Assembly: GCA_937625935.1 (NCBI GenBank)
Contig: OW569351.1
Coordinates: 62,001-126,000 of the forward strand
Reading direction: 5' to 3'
Length of the DNA stretch: 64,000 nucleotides
DNA from: Tetramitus jugosus
Taxonomy: Eukaryota; Heterolobosea; Eutetramitea; Acrasida; Vahlkampfiidae
The position numbers and the translations under genes were made by a program. The stretch's first letter is position 1. The number at the start of each line of letters is the position of its first letter. Under the pieces are notes generated by a model that was given only the letters and a program-made list of their open reading frames with translations, was not told where the DNA came from and searched no databases. This document shows positions 30,640 through 41,382 of this stretch, piece by piece.

Positions 30640-30776
30640 CCTGTTGGTCGAGAACTAGTTTTTTTATCGTAAATAGCGGACTTTTTGGTTCAATCGGACT
30701 TTTAAATTCATCGTTGTAACTAGAATGGCGGGTTGACTAAGAAAAAAAACAAACACACGCGATTACCCACCCAACA

Positions 30777-31508
30777 ATGAAGGCCTTCACTCACTTGACC
30801 AGGATTTCTCAATCCGCCAGAAGAACTGCTATCAACTCTCAAGTCAGGTATGTCCTAAACAGCAATTATTATCTTGTGCTGCTTTTTGACCAACATGCTG
30901 CAAAAATCATTTTTTGCGTTTGTTTGGATGTCTTGCCAAATGTAAAAATTTCCAAAAGCTCACTCTTTTGTTTCCACATTGTCTTTCATATGGATGAATA
31001 TTGATTTTTTGTCCTTACCATGAAAATATAATAACAAATGATGATGTGCGTGCGAAGATTGGTGAGATTTGAGCAAGACAATCAAGCTCGCGCTCGTAAT
31101 GTGATCCTCGCTTCTGAGAGTTGGGACGCTTTGAAGACTGTTGCATCTCCTGATATCAACTCTTATAATCACTTGTTGTGGAAGATCACTCAAAACCGTG
31201 GTTTCGATCAGACCAAGTACTACTATCGTGAGATGATTGATAACAACATTACACCTGACGTTGAGACATTCTCTATTGTTTTGGCATCCGCTCTTGCTGA
31301 TCGTTCATTGTCCAGAATCACATACTATTTGTCCGAGATGGTCAGACAGGATGTCGCTCCACCAAGCTTCTTCCTTTCTGCTGCCGGTAGTGTCTTCAAG
31401 GCAAACGGTCAAGAGAATTTTGGAAGACAATTCGAATCTCTTTCCGCAAAGCCAGACGCAAAGGAACTTGGCGAGTTGTTGGAAACTTTGAACAAGGTTT
31501 TCCGTTAA
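30777..31508 (+). CDS. Small PPR-like mitochondrial protein
   Basis: Two exons: 30777-30847 and 31058-31508, separated by a 210-bp intron starting GTATGT. Joining them in phase gives 173 residues. The N terminus (MKAFTHLTRISQSARRTAIN) is a typical mitochondrial presequence. Two helical-hairpin repeats of PPR type follow: SYNHLLWKITQNRGFDQTKY...ITPD and VETFSIVLASALADRSLSRI...VAPP. PPR proteins bind organelle RNA; a protein this short may instead be a ribosomal or complex subunit with a PPR-like fold. Codon use is biased much like uL4 (AGA, TTG, AAG, GCT), hinting at high expression. Confidence 0.65.
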
Positions 31509-32212
31509 ATGAGATGACTCATGAATCACACACACTTGCAAGTCTGTTGTTGTGTGCGTATATTTCGATGCAAAAACAATGCTGCAAGTTTTTCAATATG
31601 TAGTCGATCGATACGAACACACACATAGATTTTTTTTCATGAAACGCGAAAAATATGGAGTTGGAATTTAGAATTGAGAATGCAGTTGTAAAAAAATACA
31701 TGTCGAAACATTGATCATTGTGCTTTACTATTCTACATCTACCTGCTACGTGTGTGTGAGATTGTGTGAATTCTATGCGTGTTTCTATCCATCTATATTC
31801 ATTGTAGTTCACCATCTATCTATTCCTCCTTACTTGTGAATTAAAAGTGGCAAGGGTCCTTATCGTTTCTCTCGTGTTTCCTTCCTGCATTTCTGTGAAA
31901 GTTGTTCCTTCACCGCTTTGCTTGACATCCAGCCCAGTGCATGTCGGAGGTATTTAATTCCAGCCATTGTTCTCTATTGTAAACGCAGATAATTGTAAAT
32001 CATCATCTCCGATGGAAAAAGCTAAAAATACTTGGGATCAGAGAAGAAAATGTTTGCCACCGACCAGACACAAAGTGCAAAACATATCAAAAAAGTCAAG
32101 CAAACACCAAAAGGATACCTGCCCACACTGACTTTGTTTTTCTGCGACCGCTCTCGTTCTCTGAAAACACCAACAACAACAATCAACAATAATAATATAA
32201 ATAATATAAATA
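31509..32212. other. Intergenic region, no gene recognised
   Basis: 704 bp between the PPR-like gene and PSMB3. A minus-strand frame of 98 codons with an ATG at 31815 exists but has no family features. The 3' part is an A/T-rich leader for PSMB3. Confidence 0.4.
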
Positions 32213-33006
32213 ATGTCTATTCTTGAATATAACGGAGGATGTGTCGTTGCCATGGTTGGCAAGAACTGTGTTGCGATTGCGAGTGATAAGAGATATGGTA
32301 TACGTCAACAAACTGTTGGAAACAACATGCAAAAAGTGTTCCAAGTCAACGACAAGTGTTTCCTTGGTATGAGCGGTCTCGCCACCGATGTTCAAACAGT
32401 GTATGTGTGTGTTCATTTGATGATGGTGACGATCATTCAATCATATCGATACTGACTGTTTGTTTTTTTTTGACCATTTGTTTTTGATGATGTTTGTCTT
32501 TTTCGCATCATTCCATTTCATTGTTGTTACATTTGTCGAAAAAATGAATGAATCGACGTACGATATCAATTGACAGTCATGAAAAGTTAAAGTTCAGAGT
32601 CAACATGTACAAATTGAGAGAGGACCGTGACATTAAGCCTAGCAGCTTCTCTAATCTTGTGAGCAGCGTGTTGTACGAGAGAAGATTTGGACCATGGTTC
32701 ATTGAACCTGTGATCGCTGGTCTCGAAGGCCCAGAAAACAAACCATTCATCTGTGCACAGGACTTGATTGGAGCCAGTTGCTTCACTGATAATTTTGTGG
32801 TGAGTGGAACCTGCTCTGAGGCACTGTATGGCATGTGTGAGAGTTTGTTTAAGCCTGATATGGAACCAGAGGATTTGTTTGAAGTGATTTCTCAGTGCTT
32901 GTTGGCTGCCATTGACAGAGATTGTATTACTGGTTGGGGTGCAGTGGTTCACATTGTGACACCGGACAAGATTATTACAAAGAATTTGAAGACCCGTCAA
33001 GATTAA
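32213..33006 (+). CDS. PSMB3: 20S proteasome subunit beta type 3
   Basis: Two exons: 32213-32400 and 32577-33006, with a 176-bp intron GTATGT...TGACAG. The phase fits to give 205 residues, the normal length. The N terminus [20 protein letters not shown] matches beta-3, which has no propeptide and no catalytic N-terminal Thr, so it is a structural, inactive subunit of the core particle. Further matches are GLATDVQTV at the splice junction, [18 protein letters not shown] and [19 protein letters not shown]. It is present in all 20S proteasomes in cytosol and nucleus. Confidence 0.97.
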
Positions 33007-33179
33007 GATCCATACGTGTGTTTTGGACACAACGGGTATTTCAGTGCAAGTGAGATTGCAGTGCTGTGTGCATTGTCAGTGATCTTAAACAAGTGTAATT
33101 TTTGTACAAAGGCTTCTATAAAAAAACAATTGAAAACAACAGAAGTTTCATCCAATTCTGGAGTCATGCTTCGTAACTT

Positions 33180-35597
33180 TTATCGGACACGACCCAAGCC
33201 AGCAGCAAAGTTCTGAACAATAGGAAGGTCATGTGACGTGAGCTGTAGCATTTGAAGCATATGGTTGATGAGAGATTGTTCGTTTTGTGGATTCGTGCTT
33301 CTCATGGACCGCACAGCCTTGATGATGATTTGTGCTTTGCTCAGATACTCCAGTTTGAGGCTGTTGATGAGACTGTCTTCCGTGATCCGTATCTTTTCCA
33401 TCATTTGCCTATCTAGTTCGTCCTTGCTGCATGACTGAGGAGTCTTGTACCGCAGAAATGACTTTGTGTACAGTTGTTTGATTTGCATGCCTAGAGTTGT
33501 TTCATGCACTTGTCCTTCGTACACGAGGTTTAACATTTGGAGCTTTGTTTTCTGGTGACTCCGATTGTGATTGTCCTGCATGAACGTTAGATCCAACAAT
33601 ACACTGCCATGGTAGTCAATATCACTTCCTGGAATGGGAACTGAGCTGTGAACGGTAACAAAGTTAGCTTCATAGCTCTTCTTCACCTTGGAGCAGTTGA
33701 ATGCAACACTTGCATTCTTTTCCGGTATCAACTTGACGTACAAACGACAAATATCATTGGCAATATTGATATCGTTGCTCCGGATAATGAGCTGATGCCC
33801 CACGAGAACACAATACGTCAAAGTGTTCATAATTTGGCTGTGTGAGTGCACGTTGCTATGCACAGAATGATTCACTTCGAGCGATGCTTCATACGTCGAC
33901 AAAATGTCACCATTGTGTCCTGTCCTGTCTTCTGACCTGCTATCAAACATGAGAGCATTAAGCACATCCGTCTCATTCGAATGTGAAATAAATAAGTTTT
34001 GTTTCTTGAGGTTCTTAATCTGTTGAGCAATTTGAGCCTTTGCCTTTTGTTTCTCTACATCTTTAATCAATCGTTTCACAACAATTGACCACTGATTCAA
34101 GCAATCCATTGCAAGCGTCGTTGTTGCGTTTGTTGACCGAGGTGATTTCATTGCAGTGCCGCTCACAGAATCATCAGAGCTCGTACGCTCTGCTGCTCCA
34201 TTTTGATTCATTAAATGAACATTGCTTGTCACATGAGGCATGGCACCAAAACTCGTCGTGTGCAAGTACATGGACGGATCCAAGTGAATCATTCGATCAC
34301 AAAACGCTCTCAGAATAGAACTCTGCCACACGTGCAAATCAACAAACAGTGATTCGTGTTGCAGCAGGACGGGCAATGGTCTCAAAGGCCCCGTTCTCTT
34401 CTGAATCGATCGATGATGATGATAAAAATTGTTCATCATGGGTGGCATCGATGAACCCTCTCCTGCACTAGTTGTCGTAGTAGTCGTACCAACACTACTC
34501 GATACACCTTGACTTGCTCCCAAGCTACCAAAATGCTGCTGCTGCTGCTGTTGCAACTGTTGCTGTTGCTGCTGTTGTGACTCGATTAAAAATATTTCTT
34601 GTGATCGCTTCTTGAGACACTTGACAACATGACAGAACGCTTTTTGAACAAACGACCAGGACAATGTCAAACAGGAGAGACCCTTGTCCATCAACACAAA
34701 CGAATACCATCTAGTGAAGCCACGAGCCTTACTATCTTTCAATTTAAACACATAGGCAATCCCATAACCCGTTGTTTCATCACCAAACAACACTGGTCCT
34801 TCTCTTCCTGGCCCCACATACTCTACAGACAAGCTCCGAAGTGATAAACTCTTGAATTTACTAGTGTGAGCATGTTTGATGCGATGAGCACTGATAAAGA
34901 GTTGATTGTGATCCAGAGTAGCATGTTGAATGTGATGCAACAGTACGTTGGATTGATAGAGACGCAAAATTCGATGAATTTCATCTTGTTGTTGTTGTTG
35001 TTCTTCGTTTTGATGTTGTTCTTGTTGCTGTTCTAGTAGGTATTCATCAGTTAGAGTACTGGAAGTGGGTGATGATGTAGGTGATGATGGTGATGTAGGT
35101 GGAGAAGGTGGTGATGAAGGTGGTGGAATGTGAATATGATGTATATGAGTATTATTATTGTTAGTATTATTAGTATTATTAGTGTTATTGTTATTAGTAT
35201 TGGTGGTGGTGTGATTGTTATTAGTGCTGTTATTGTGAGAAAAGGATAGTGAGTGATGAATGGTTTGTGTACAATAGAGAACACTCGGTCCATCTCTCTC
35301 ACAAAAATGACACAACAGTAATAGCTTTTGATTGAATTCGTCATTTTCTTCGGGATAGGATGCACTGTTGCGACGATTGTTATTATTGTTAGTAGTCGTG
35401 GTAGGTTGATTGTTGATATTGTTGTTGGTGGATAAAGAATAGGATCTGTGTCGTTGTTGAGATGTTGTTATTACATTGGAATTTTTATGCATGTCCACTT
35501 GTGGTGGCAGAGCTTGTTGTTGTACTTGTTCATTCTCTGGTGGTAGTAGTTGTTGTTGTTGTTGAAATGGTGGTGGTTGATGTTGTTGTGATGTCAT
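33180..35597 (-). CDS. FLCN: Folliculin
   Basis: 805 residues from the ATG at 35597, longer than animal folliculin (~580) because of poly-Gln, poly-Asn and His-rich inserts (about 1-80, 115-210 and 340-360). Diagnostic matches: LLCHFCERDGPSVLYCTQ (about 94-112, like LCHFCELHGPRTLFCTE), GPGREGPVLFGDE (about 262) and DSKARGFTRWYSFVLM. Together these are the longin part. A DENN-like C-terminal half includes YCVLVGHQLIIRSND. Folliculin with FNIP acts as a GTPase-activating protein for RagC at lysosomes in nutrient and TORC1 signalling. The Arg finger lies in the longin domain; RGFTRWYS is in the right segment but I cannot place the residue exactly. Confidence 0.92.
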   Translation of the reverse strand: MTSQQHQPPPFQQQQQLLPPENEQVQQQALPPQVDMHKNSNVITTSQQRHRSYSLSTNNNINNQPTTTTNNNNNRRNSASYPEENDEFNQKLLLLCHFCERDGPSVLYCTQTIHHSLSFSHNNSTNNNHTTTNTNNNNTNNTNNTNNNNTHIHHIHIPPPSSPPSPPTSPSSPTSSPTSSTLTDEYLLEQQQEQHQNEEQQQQQDEIHRILRLYQSNVLLHHIQHATLDHNQLFISAHRIKHAHTSKFKSLSLRSLSVEYVGPGREGPVLFGDETTGYGIAYVFKLKDSKARGFTRWYSFVLMDKGLSCLTLSWSFVQKAFCHVVKCLKKRSQEIFLIESQQQQQQQLQQQQQQHFGSLGASQGVSSSVGTTTTTTSAGEGSSMPPMMNNFYHHHRSIQKRTGPLRPLPVLLQHESLFVDLHVWQSSILRAFCDRMIHLDPSMYLHTTSFGAMPHVTSNVHLMNQNGAAERTSSDDSVSGTAMKSPRSTNATTTLAMDCLNQWSIVVKRLIKDVEKQKAKAQIAQQIKNLKKQNLFISHSNETDVLNALMFDSRSEDRTGHNGDILSTYEASLEVNHSVHSNVHSHSQIMNTLTYCVLVGHQLIIRSNDINIANDICRLYVKLIPEKNASVAFNCSKVKKSYEANFVTVHSSVPIPGSDIDYHGSVLLDLTFMQDNHNRSHQKTKLQMLNLVYEGQVHETTLGMQIKQLYTKSFLRYKTPQSCSKDELDRQMMEKIRITEDSLINSLKLEYLSKAQIIIKAVRSMRSTNPQNEQSLINHMLQMLQLTSHDLPIVQNFAAGLGRVR

Positions 35598-36054
35598 ATT
35601 ATGTGAGAGAGAAAATGATCATTCACATATGAAGGTGGTAGTGTGGTGGTGTGGTGGTGTGGTGGTGGAAGAATGTTGTTGAATGTTCAACTCCCTCCTC
35701 TGGTCGATTGCTGTTTGTTGTTTGTTCGAACGTGTGTCGATTTTTTCAATTGTTGTATATTTTTGTTTCTCCGGCAAGTTTTGGAGGGAGGTTTTTTTCC
35801 AATTCGGAGTTGGAATGGTGGACTACGGCAGCAAAGAGGAGCTTTTGGAGGAGAAACACTAATGAGTCCAAAGATTGAAGAACTTTGAGTTCAACTATAC
35901 CCGCCAAAATAGATAGGTAACTGCTGATTTTTCCCGTCGAGACACCACGGATTCATTGCATTCTTTCAAGTACGATCGTCGTTGGTTCAAACAACAAGAT
36001 TGAACTAAGAGCCGCCACAAAAAAACTAGATACCAGTTCATTTCGTCATATACA
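35598..36054. other. Intergenic region with a short GTGTGGTG repeat
   Basis: 457 bp between divergent FLCN and the cyclase-like receptor gene. It carries a GTGTGGTG minisatellite at 35641-35668 close to the FLCN start. No gene recognised. Confidence 0.45.
35641..35668. repeat. GTGTGGTG tandem repeat
   Basis: Three perfect 8-base units plus GTGG, 44 bp upstream of the folliculin ATG, in its presumed leader or promoter. Confidence 0.8.
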
Positions 36055-38565
36055 ATGAAGGAAATGAAAGAGTATGAAAACTTGGAAGATGATGATGGTT
36101 GTTTGCCCTCTTCTTTTAAAAGGTCTTGTTGTTTTCGAGCTCTGACTTCGATGCAAACAGCTATTATAGTGCTGTTCCTAGCTCTTTTTACAGCTTATGC
36201 AGCTGTGTTTGGTATGTATTGATGAGATTCTTGGACTTGGGATAGTAAAGTAAGTTCTATGAATTTGACACTGAAACATTCTACATTCTCAGCATTTTGG
36301 TCCGCACCATTCTACACGAGTGTTAGAAATTTAGCATGGCAATTTCAAGATAATTCCATGTCGTTTCTTCTGCGTCAGATAGATGAACAACTAGTAGCTC
36401 AAGAAACTATGGTTGATGGAATGGGCCTGGACTTGAAGTACAAGAAAGATATCATCTCGAACAGGACTCTGTTCACGGACTATGCTATTTCATCCTTTCG
36501 AACTGTCGCGGCTCGAGACTTGGAGTACAATTCTTTAGTAATTATTGACTACGAAAACCCGAGTATCATCAGTAAGTTCTTTAATTTCAAAGTTTCTCTT
36601 ACTGATACTCTTTTCTAACTTTAACGAACAGGCATTGTAAGGGATGACAAAAACTATACTGATAAGTTGGATGACTTGAAATACTCTATTTTTTCTTCGA
36701 TTGATGCTACTGAACCAGGAAATGGTACACTGACATTCTATGAAGATATTCACTTTGATACGATTATCAGTTCAGAGAACTACTACTTCAACTATTTAAA
36801 TTCAGAGTGGGTCCAACAAGCGAACGCCAGCTCTAAACCCAAGTACTTTTGGACTCCTACCTTTATTCAATCAAATCCCCAGTATGGATATGGAAACCAT
36901 TCTTTTAATTCAGTCATGAGGATGATTTATGATGATAGCGGAGTACTACTTTACTCCGTGGCTTGTTCAGTTTCTAACCTTCAATTAGGGGTAGAACTAG
37001 ACCAAATCGTTGGAGATAGGATAGCACTAATATATCAAACACAGACCGAACATATTATTGCATCATCGGATGATCGGATAAAAACTGTAGACAATCAAAC
37101 TTTGACCTCCCTTCCTAGTGTACGGATAAGAGAATTGAAAACACTGATCCGATTTGTGGCTGATAAATTTGATACCAGAAGTTTCAACCATTCTCAAATT
37201 GAAAAAGCAGACTACTTCGATGGGCCAAAGGGATCTAGATACTTGGTGAGTGTGACCAGAATACTTCATCCTGGAGGATTGGATTGGATAATCGTTCTGG
37301 CAAGTAATAGAAACAAACTTGTTTTCCAATCGTGGGTTGCTTTCATAGCAGCAACGATTCTTGGTTCAATATTCTTAATTGTAGGTTTGGCGGTTGGTGT
37401 ATCTGCAAGTTTTTGGTTGACCTCACCCATAAAACAACTTCAGAAGGAGATGGAGAAAGTATCTGAATTAAACTTGGATATGGTGAAGGAATTGGAAGAA
37501 TCTGCCTTTTCGGAGATGAAATCTATACAGAAAACATTTCAGTTAACTGTTGAGAGACTAAAGGAATACAGGTCTTTCATACCAGCTCATCTGTTAAATG
37601 AAATTGATGGAAATCATGAAGACGATATTATTGAGAGTTCAATTGTTTCTAACATGGAATCAACACCAGCTGACAGAGCGAGTAGCTTCAGAAATTCCAG
37701 TTTAAACAAAGCAACAAACAATCAAAACGCCAAAGAAAGAAGAGAAGCTATGTTTAAAGTTGGATTGAGTGAACGACCCATATCCTATATCTACGTTAAA
37801 ATTGAGAATTTTGAGGACATTATGAAGATTGTGAGACCCGATGAATGGGCTCTTAGGATTCACCGAGAGCTTGTTGAGCAATTATCAAAGATAGCCACAG
37901 ATTTTAAGGCTCATCTGCGGTTCGATGTAACATCTTTCGAACTGTTTTTCAATACATCCCATGATACACGAGAGTATCAAGATAAAGCCTGTGGTGCAGC
38001 TCATGCGATATATGAAGAACTAAAGAAGTTATCTTCTGTTAGCGATCTCGATACTTCATTGAATTTCAAGATCTGCGTCTTGAGTTTGAATGCTTTCTGT
38101 GGAAATATTGGTTCAGAAGTAAATAAGCAAGCTATTGCGTGGTGTCCAGATATGGTTAAAAGGGCTTTAAATGCAATTTCTATCGCTTCTGCTTGGAATG
38201 TCGATATCCTTGTAGATCATGACACTTGCTTAAAAATTGAGAAGAATTACATGGTACGACCAGTAATTGACACTCATTTAGGTGGCGATCCAAGAAAACT
38301 AGAACGGTTGCATCAACTTGGACCGAAACATCAAAAATCTGAAGGAGAAGAGTGGATGTATGAAATGCATATCAATGAAGAGAATTCGAGATGGAATGGC
38401 TATGTTGAAGCATACGATCATCTCATGAAGAGAGAATACGAGGAAGCAATGAAGGGCTTTGAAGACTTTTTAGCAAACAACCCAGAGGATGAATTGACTG
38501 CAAGCCACATTGAAGCTCTCAAGCAAAGATCAAATGGTCACGTAAAGGAATTCCACGAAGTTTGA
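36055..38565 (+). CDS. Two-pass receptor with degenerate nucleotide-cyclase domain
   Basis: Three exons: 36055-36211, 36293-36571 and 36632-38565. Introns of 81 and 60 bp begin GTATGT and GTAAGT; phases fit to give 789 residues. Helix 1 is at about 34-53, an extracellular sensor of ~320 residues with several N-glycosylation sequons follows, and helix 2 is at about 379-407 (WVAFIAATILGSIFLIVGLA). A HAMP-like linker (SPIKQLQKEMEKVSELNLDM) leads to a class III cyclase-like domain at about 529-717 (FCGNIGSEV at 634-642). The first metal Asp is Lys in YIYVKIENFEDI, and the late Asn-x3-Arg pair is missing in PDMVKRALN, so activity is doubtful. The C-terminal helices (REYEEAMKGFEDFLANNPED) match the TPR-like tail seen after many cyclases. 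Confidence 0.8.
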
Positions 38566-38687
38566 CCTAAAAAGACACACAACTGACATACAAAACAACT
38601 ACAAACAAACCATAACAACAAGGAAGTAAATAATCATACTATCAATTACCAAAATCTTTATTTACACGCGGTGGCCTTCTCTCTCTA

Positions 38688-38975
38688 TTACAACTGTTGC
38701 GATTTTGCAGCTTCCTTCTTCTCAGCCAACTTTTTCTTGTGCTCAAAAATCAAATGATTGATCGTATCCATGGACTCCCACTGTTTTGGATTTGGCCATG
38801 AAAACATGGTAAATATGGCAATGACCGTTCCTACACCTAGATAGCCAATGCATCCACTTCGGATAAACAATTTTGCATTGAATTTGCCGTGTTTGAGCTT
38901 TGCAGCAGCAATTTCAGCTTCGGTTGGTCCTGCTTTTTGTTGTTGTTGAAAGAGTGGAGCTGTGAATCGGAACAT
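38688..38975 (-). CDS. Small mitochondrial-type single-pass protein
   Basis: 95 residues from an ATG at 38975. The N terminus (MFRFTAPLFQQQQKAG) could be a short presequence. One hydrophobic helix lies at about 42-60 (CIGYLGVGTVIAIFTMF), followed by WPNPKQWES and a Lys/Glu/Ala-rich tail. Size and layout recall small accessory subunits of respiratory complexes or ATP synthase, but no family was recognised. It converges with the cyclase-like gene, with 122 bp between. Confidence 0.55.
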   Translation of the reverse strand: MFRFTAPLFQQQQKAGPTEAEIAAAKLKHGKFNAKLFIRSGCIGYLGVGTVIAIFTMFSWPNPKQWESMDTINHLIFEHKKKLAEKKEAAKSQQL

Positions 38976-39133
38976 GTCTGTCGTTCTAGGTAGGTATCAA
39001 TCAAAGCGTAAGTTGCAATTCTTGGTTGCTTTGCGATGTTGTTATTGTGCGCCCCAGAGTTTTTTTGGCGGCTATTTGATTCCGGAGAAATGGCTGAACA
39101 TCAGAAAAACCAAGAAGGATCTAAAATAGAGTC

Positions 39134-40069
39134 ATGAGTACGAGTATGCGCATAGAGACACATGCTGTCACCAGAGGAATCTCAAAGGAACTTTGCCATG
39201 CGTTAGCCATGAGTCCAGTACCATCAGATCAAGCCATATCCTACCAAGTAGCCTGCGATCAGCACGGAAGCTACAGCCGTCTGTTGAATTCCATTCTTCA
39301 GTCATCAGATAATCCCAGATTGCACCACATTGATGCATCGGATGAATACCCAGATTGTGTCTTTATCGAGGACACTATCATTGCCACACTAGACAAGGTG
39401 CTAATCACTCAACCGGGTGCTGTTTCAAGGAGAGGAGAAACGTTGGCAGTCAAGCAATTTTTTGAGTCGAGAAAAACTGCAACAGTCGTGCAATGTATGA
39501 GTGAGATTGATCCTGAATCTACCATGGACGGTGGAGATGTGCTGTGCATTGAGTTTGCAAGGTTGATCCTCGTGGGACAGAGCTCTCGAACCAATCAGAG
39601 AGGTATTCAAGTACTTCGCAACGTATTCCCTGATTTTAAGGTGGTAGTAATTCAAGTGAATCGAGGCCTTCATCTCAAATCATTCTGTTCCTTGTTTGTC
39701 TGTCTTTCATCTCATCCATCTGATACGGTTGTTTTGGTTTCAGGGTGTGACATTGGTAGAGATATCGGACGACAGATTGAACAAAGTGTGACTGGTATTA
39801 AGCTTGTATTTGTTGGTGATGTTGAATCCAGTAATTGCCTTTTTATTCCTTTGCAAGTAGAGGAGTCCTCAAAGGGCAACTACCGAGCATCCAAGTTTGC
39901 CGTTGTGCGAAAGAAGGGATACCCAACCAGTGATTTTGCGTTTCAACAATTGATGGAGGAATATGGGCAATCTGAGAGAGGATCCATCTATGAAATAATG
40001 TATGACGAGTTGGCAAAGGTTGATGGGGCTCTCACCTGTTGTTCAGTCATCTACTTGCAACGCTCGTAA
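39134..40069 (+). CDS. DDAH: Dimethylarginine dimethylaminohydrolase
   Basis: 311 residues. Guanidino-modifying enzyme fold with clear DDAH motifs: DEYPDCVFIEDT (about 68-80, substrate-binding Asp and Glu), TQPGAVSRRGE, STMDGGDVLC, SSRTNQRG, RGLHLKSFCS with the catalytic His (about 180), and LTCCSVIY near the C terminus with the nucleophilic Cys (about 302). The reaction hydrolyses asymmetric dimethylarginine or monomethylarginine to citrulline and methylamines. It is cytosolic and has no signal peptide. The segment after LKSFCS is longer than in mammals, but the frame is open and no splice pair is needed. Confidence 0.93.
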   Translation: MSTSMRIETHAVTRGISKELCHALAMSPVPSDQAISYQVACDQHGSYSRLLNSILQSSDNPRLHHIDASDEYPDCVFIEDTIIATLDKVLITQPGAVSRRGETLAVKQFFESRKTATVVQCMSEIDPESTMDGGDVLCIEFARLILVGQSSRTNQRGIQVLRNVFPDFKVVVIQVNRGLHLKSFCSLFVCLSSHPSDTVVLVSGCDIGRDIGRQIEQSVTGIKLVFVGDVESSNCLFIPLQVEESSKGNYRASKFAVVRKKGYPTSDFAFQQLMEEYGQSERGSIYEIMYDELAKVDGALTCCSVIYLQRS

Positions 40070-40186
40070 AACCTAAGCTTCCGATTGGATTTCCTTCCAG
40101 AAATCTTTTGACCGGAACTCAACAACCCAAACTCAAAGAAATTCCACACACATTCACACAACCAACAATATCAATAGCAGTAGAGT

Positions 40187-41096
40187 ATGGGAAGTTTCCC
40201 TTTTAATTGTCGCCATTGCCGTGGGGGCTATGGCCAGTGTGCCATCCGTCGCCAACGCGAAAGGGCAGAGCGATCAGAAGCAGTTCAACCTCAGAAAGAA
40301 GAAGCCAACAAAGAAGGGAGGGAGCAAAAGAAAATACAAGCAAAGGACAAGAAGAAAGACAAGAAAGATAATGAAGAGGAGGGAGAAGATATTGAATGCA
40401 CTCACGACGAAGAGGAAGAAGAGGAATATGATTATGAGGATGATGAAGAAGAAGAATATGTACCACATGCTAATTGTGAAGGAGGACAATTTTGGTACTG
40501 TCACATCTTTTTTTTTTCGCCGACGCAGAGATGATAACTGACTCTTAACCAATTAATTCTTTTTCTGAAATCGTGTGCCTAGTTACTCGGATGAGATTGT
40601 GGTTCATGTTGGAGAGAGCGTCATTTTGGGCTGTCACTACACATCTTATGGATCTGCGACAATTGAGGGTCACAAGATCTATTCTTGTGAATTTTCACAG
40701 TACTTTGATGGTTGGGGAGGTGTGAAGCTCGTGGCTGATGGATTCATGTGTGCTGACTGTTATGAGGATCGAGAAAGTAGTTTCTCTAGGAAGGAGGAAA
40801 TTGATGGCCGCGTGCCGGATGATAATGAATACAGGAGAAAACATGCTCTCTATGTGTTGAAGTCCAAGTTGAACATCCCTTTGCCAGTGATTCAACATCA
40901 CATCATGCCCTACTTGAAGAATTGCTCGGAGAGAAAGGATAGATTTGATTGTTTGTTGTGCACTGCGATTGGAAGGTCTTACTACACATTGGATAGAGAG
41001 GCGGAGTTGCGATGTCAGAGAGAAGAAGAAGACGACGAAGACGACGAAGAGGAGGAGCAAGTGAGGAAGAAACCACGCTTGAGCTTTGAATGGTAG
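40187..41096 (+). CDS. Acidic Cys-containing protein of unknown function
   Basis: Two exons: 40187-40494 and 40583-41096, with an 88-bp intron (GTACTG...GCCTAG). Joining in phase gives 273 residues. The N-terminal ~60 residues are Arg/Lys/Gln/Glu-rich, then a Lys-rich to Glu/Asp-rich switch (DEEEEEEYDYEDDEEEE, about 71-87). The middle holds HVGESVILGCHYTSYG and scattered Cys pairs (CADC, CLLC) that could bind metal. The C-terminal tail is again acidic, then basic (EEDDEDDEEEEQVRKKPR), a likely nuclear localisation signal. No family recognised. A second, Lys/Arg-rich frame in exon 1 is open by chance. Confidence 0.6.
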
Positions 41097-41382
41097 TGTC
41101 CTCGAAATAGTGAAGTCCATGGACTTGCTTTGGGAGTGATCAGATGTCTATTGTTGGTAACGAGATATTAGTTTCTTACCAGAAATGTTCAAATCCTCCG
41201 CGCTTGTTTTTAGTGCACAAACAAAAATTGTAAAAATAAGAAGATACACTTGAGATATCTCAAGCTGGTCAACCAGAGTTATATGATCCTATCAGATTGG
41301 TGCATTCGCGTGTTCCAACAGGCACAAACACGAGCACAACCGAAATACGAACCCATCACTCTCCTTTACCCCACTCTCTTGC

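Noticed and set aside
31519-31815. 98-codon minus-strand frame with ATG in the 31.5-32.2 kb gap
   Set aside because: No motif, composition like random AT-rich DNA, and no splice partner.
39676-39750. Possible in-frame intron in DDAH ending TTTCAG
   Set aside because: No good 5' splice site, and the open frame reads through with plausible strand sequence.
40221-40541. Lys/Arg-rich frame overlapping exon 1 of the acidic protein
   Set aside because: It is the +1 shadow of the Glu/Lys codons; the frame at 40187 splices in phase to the second exon.
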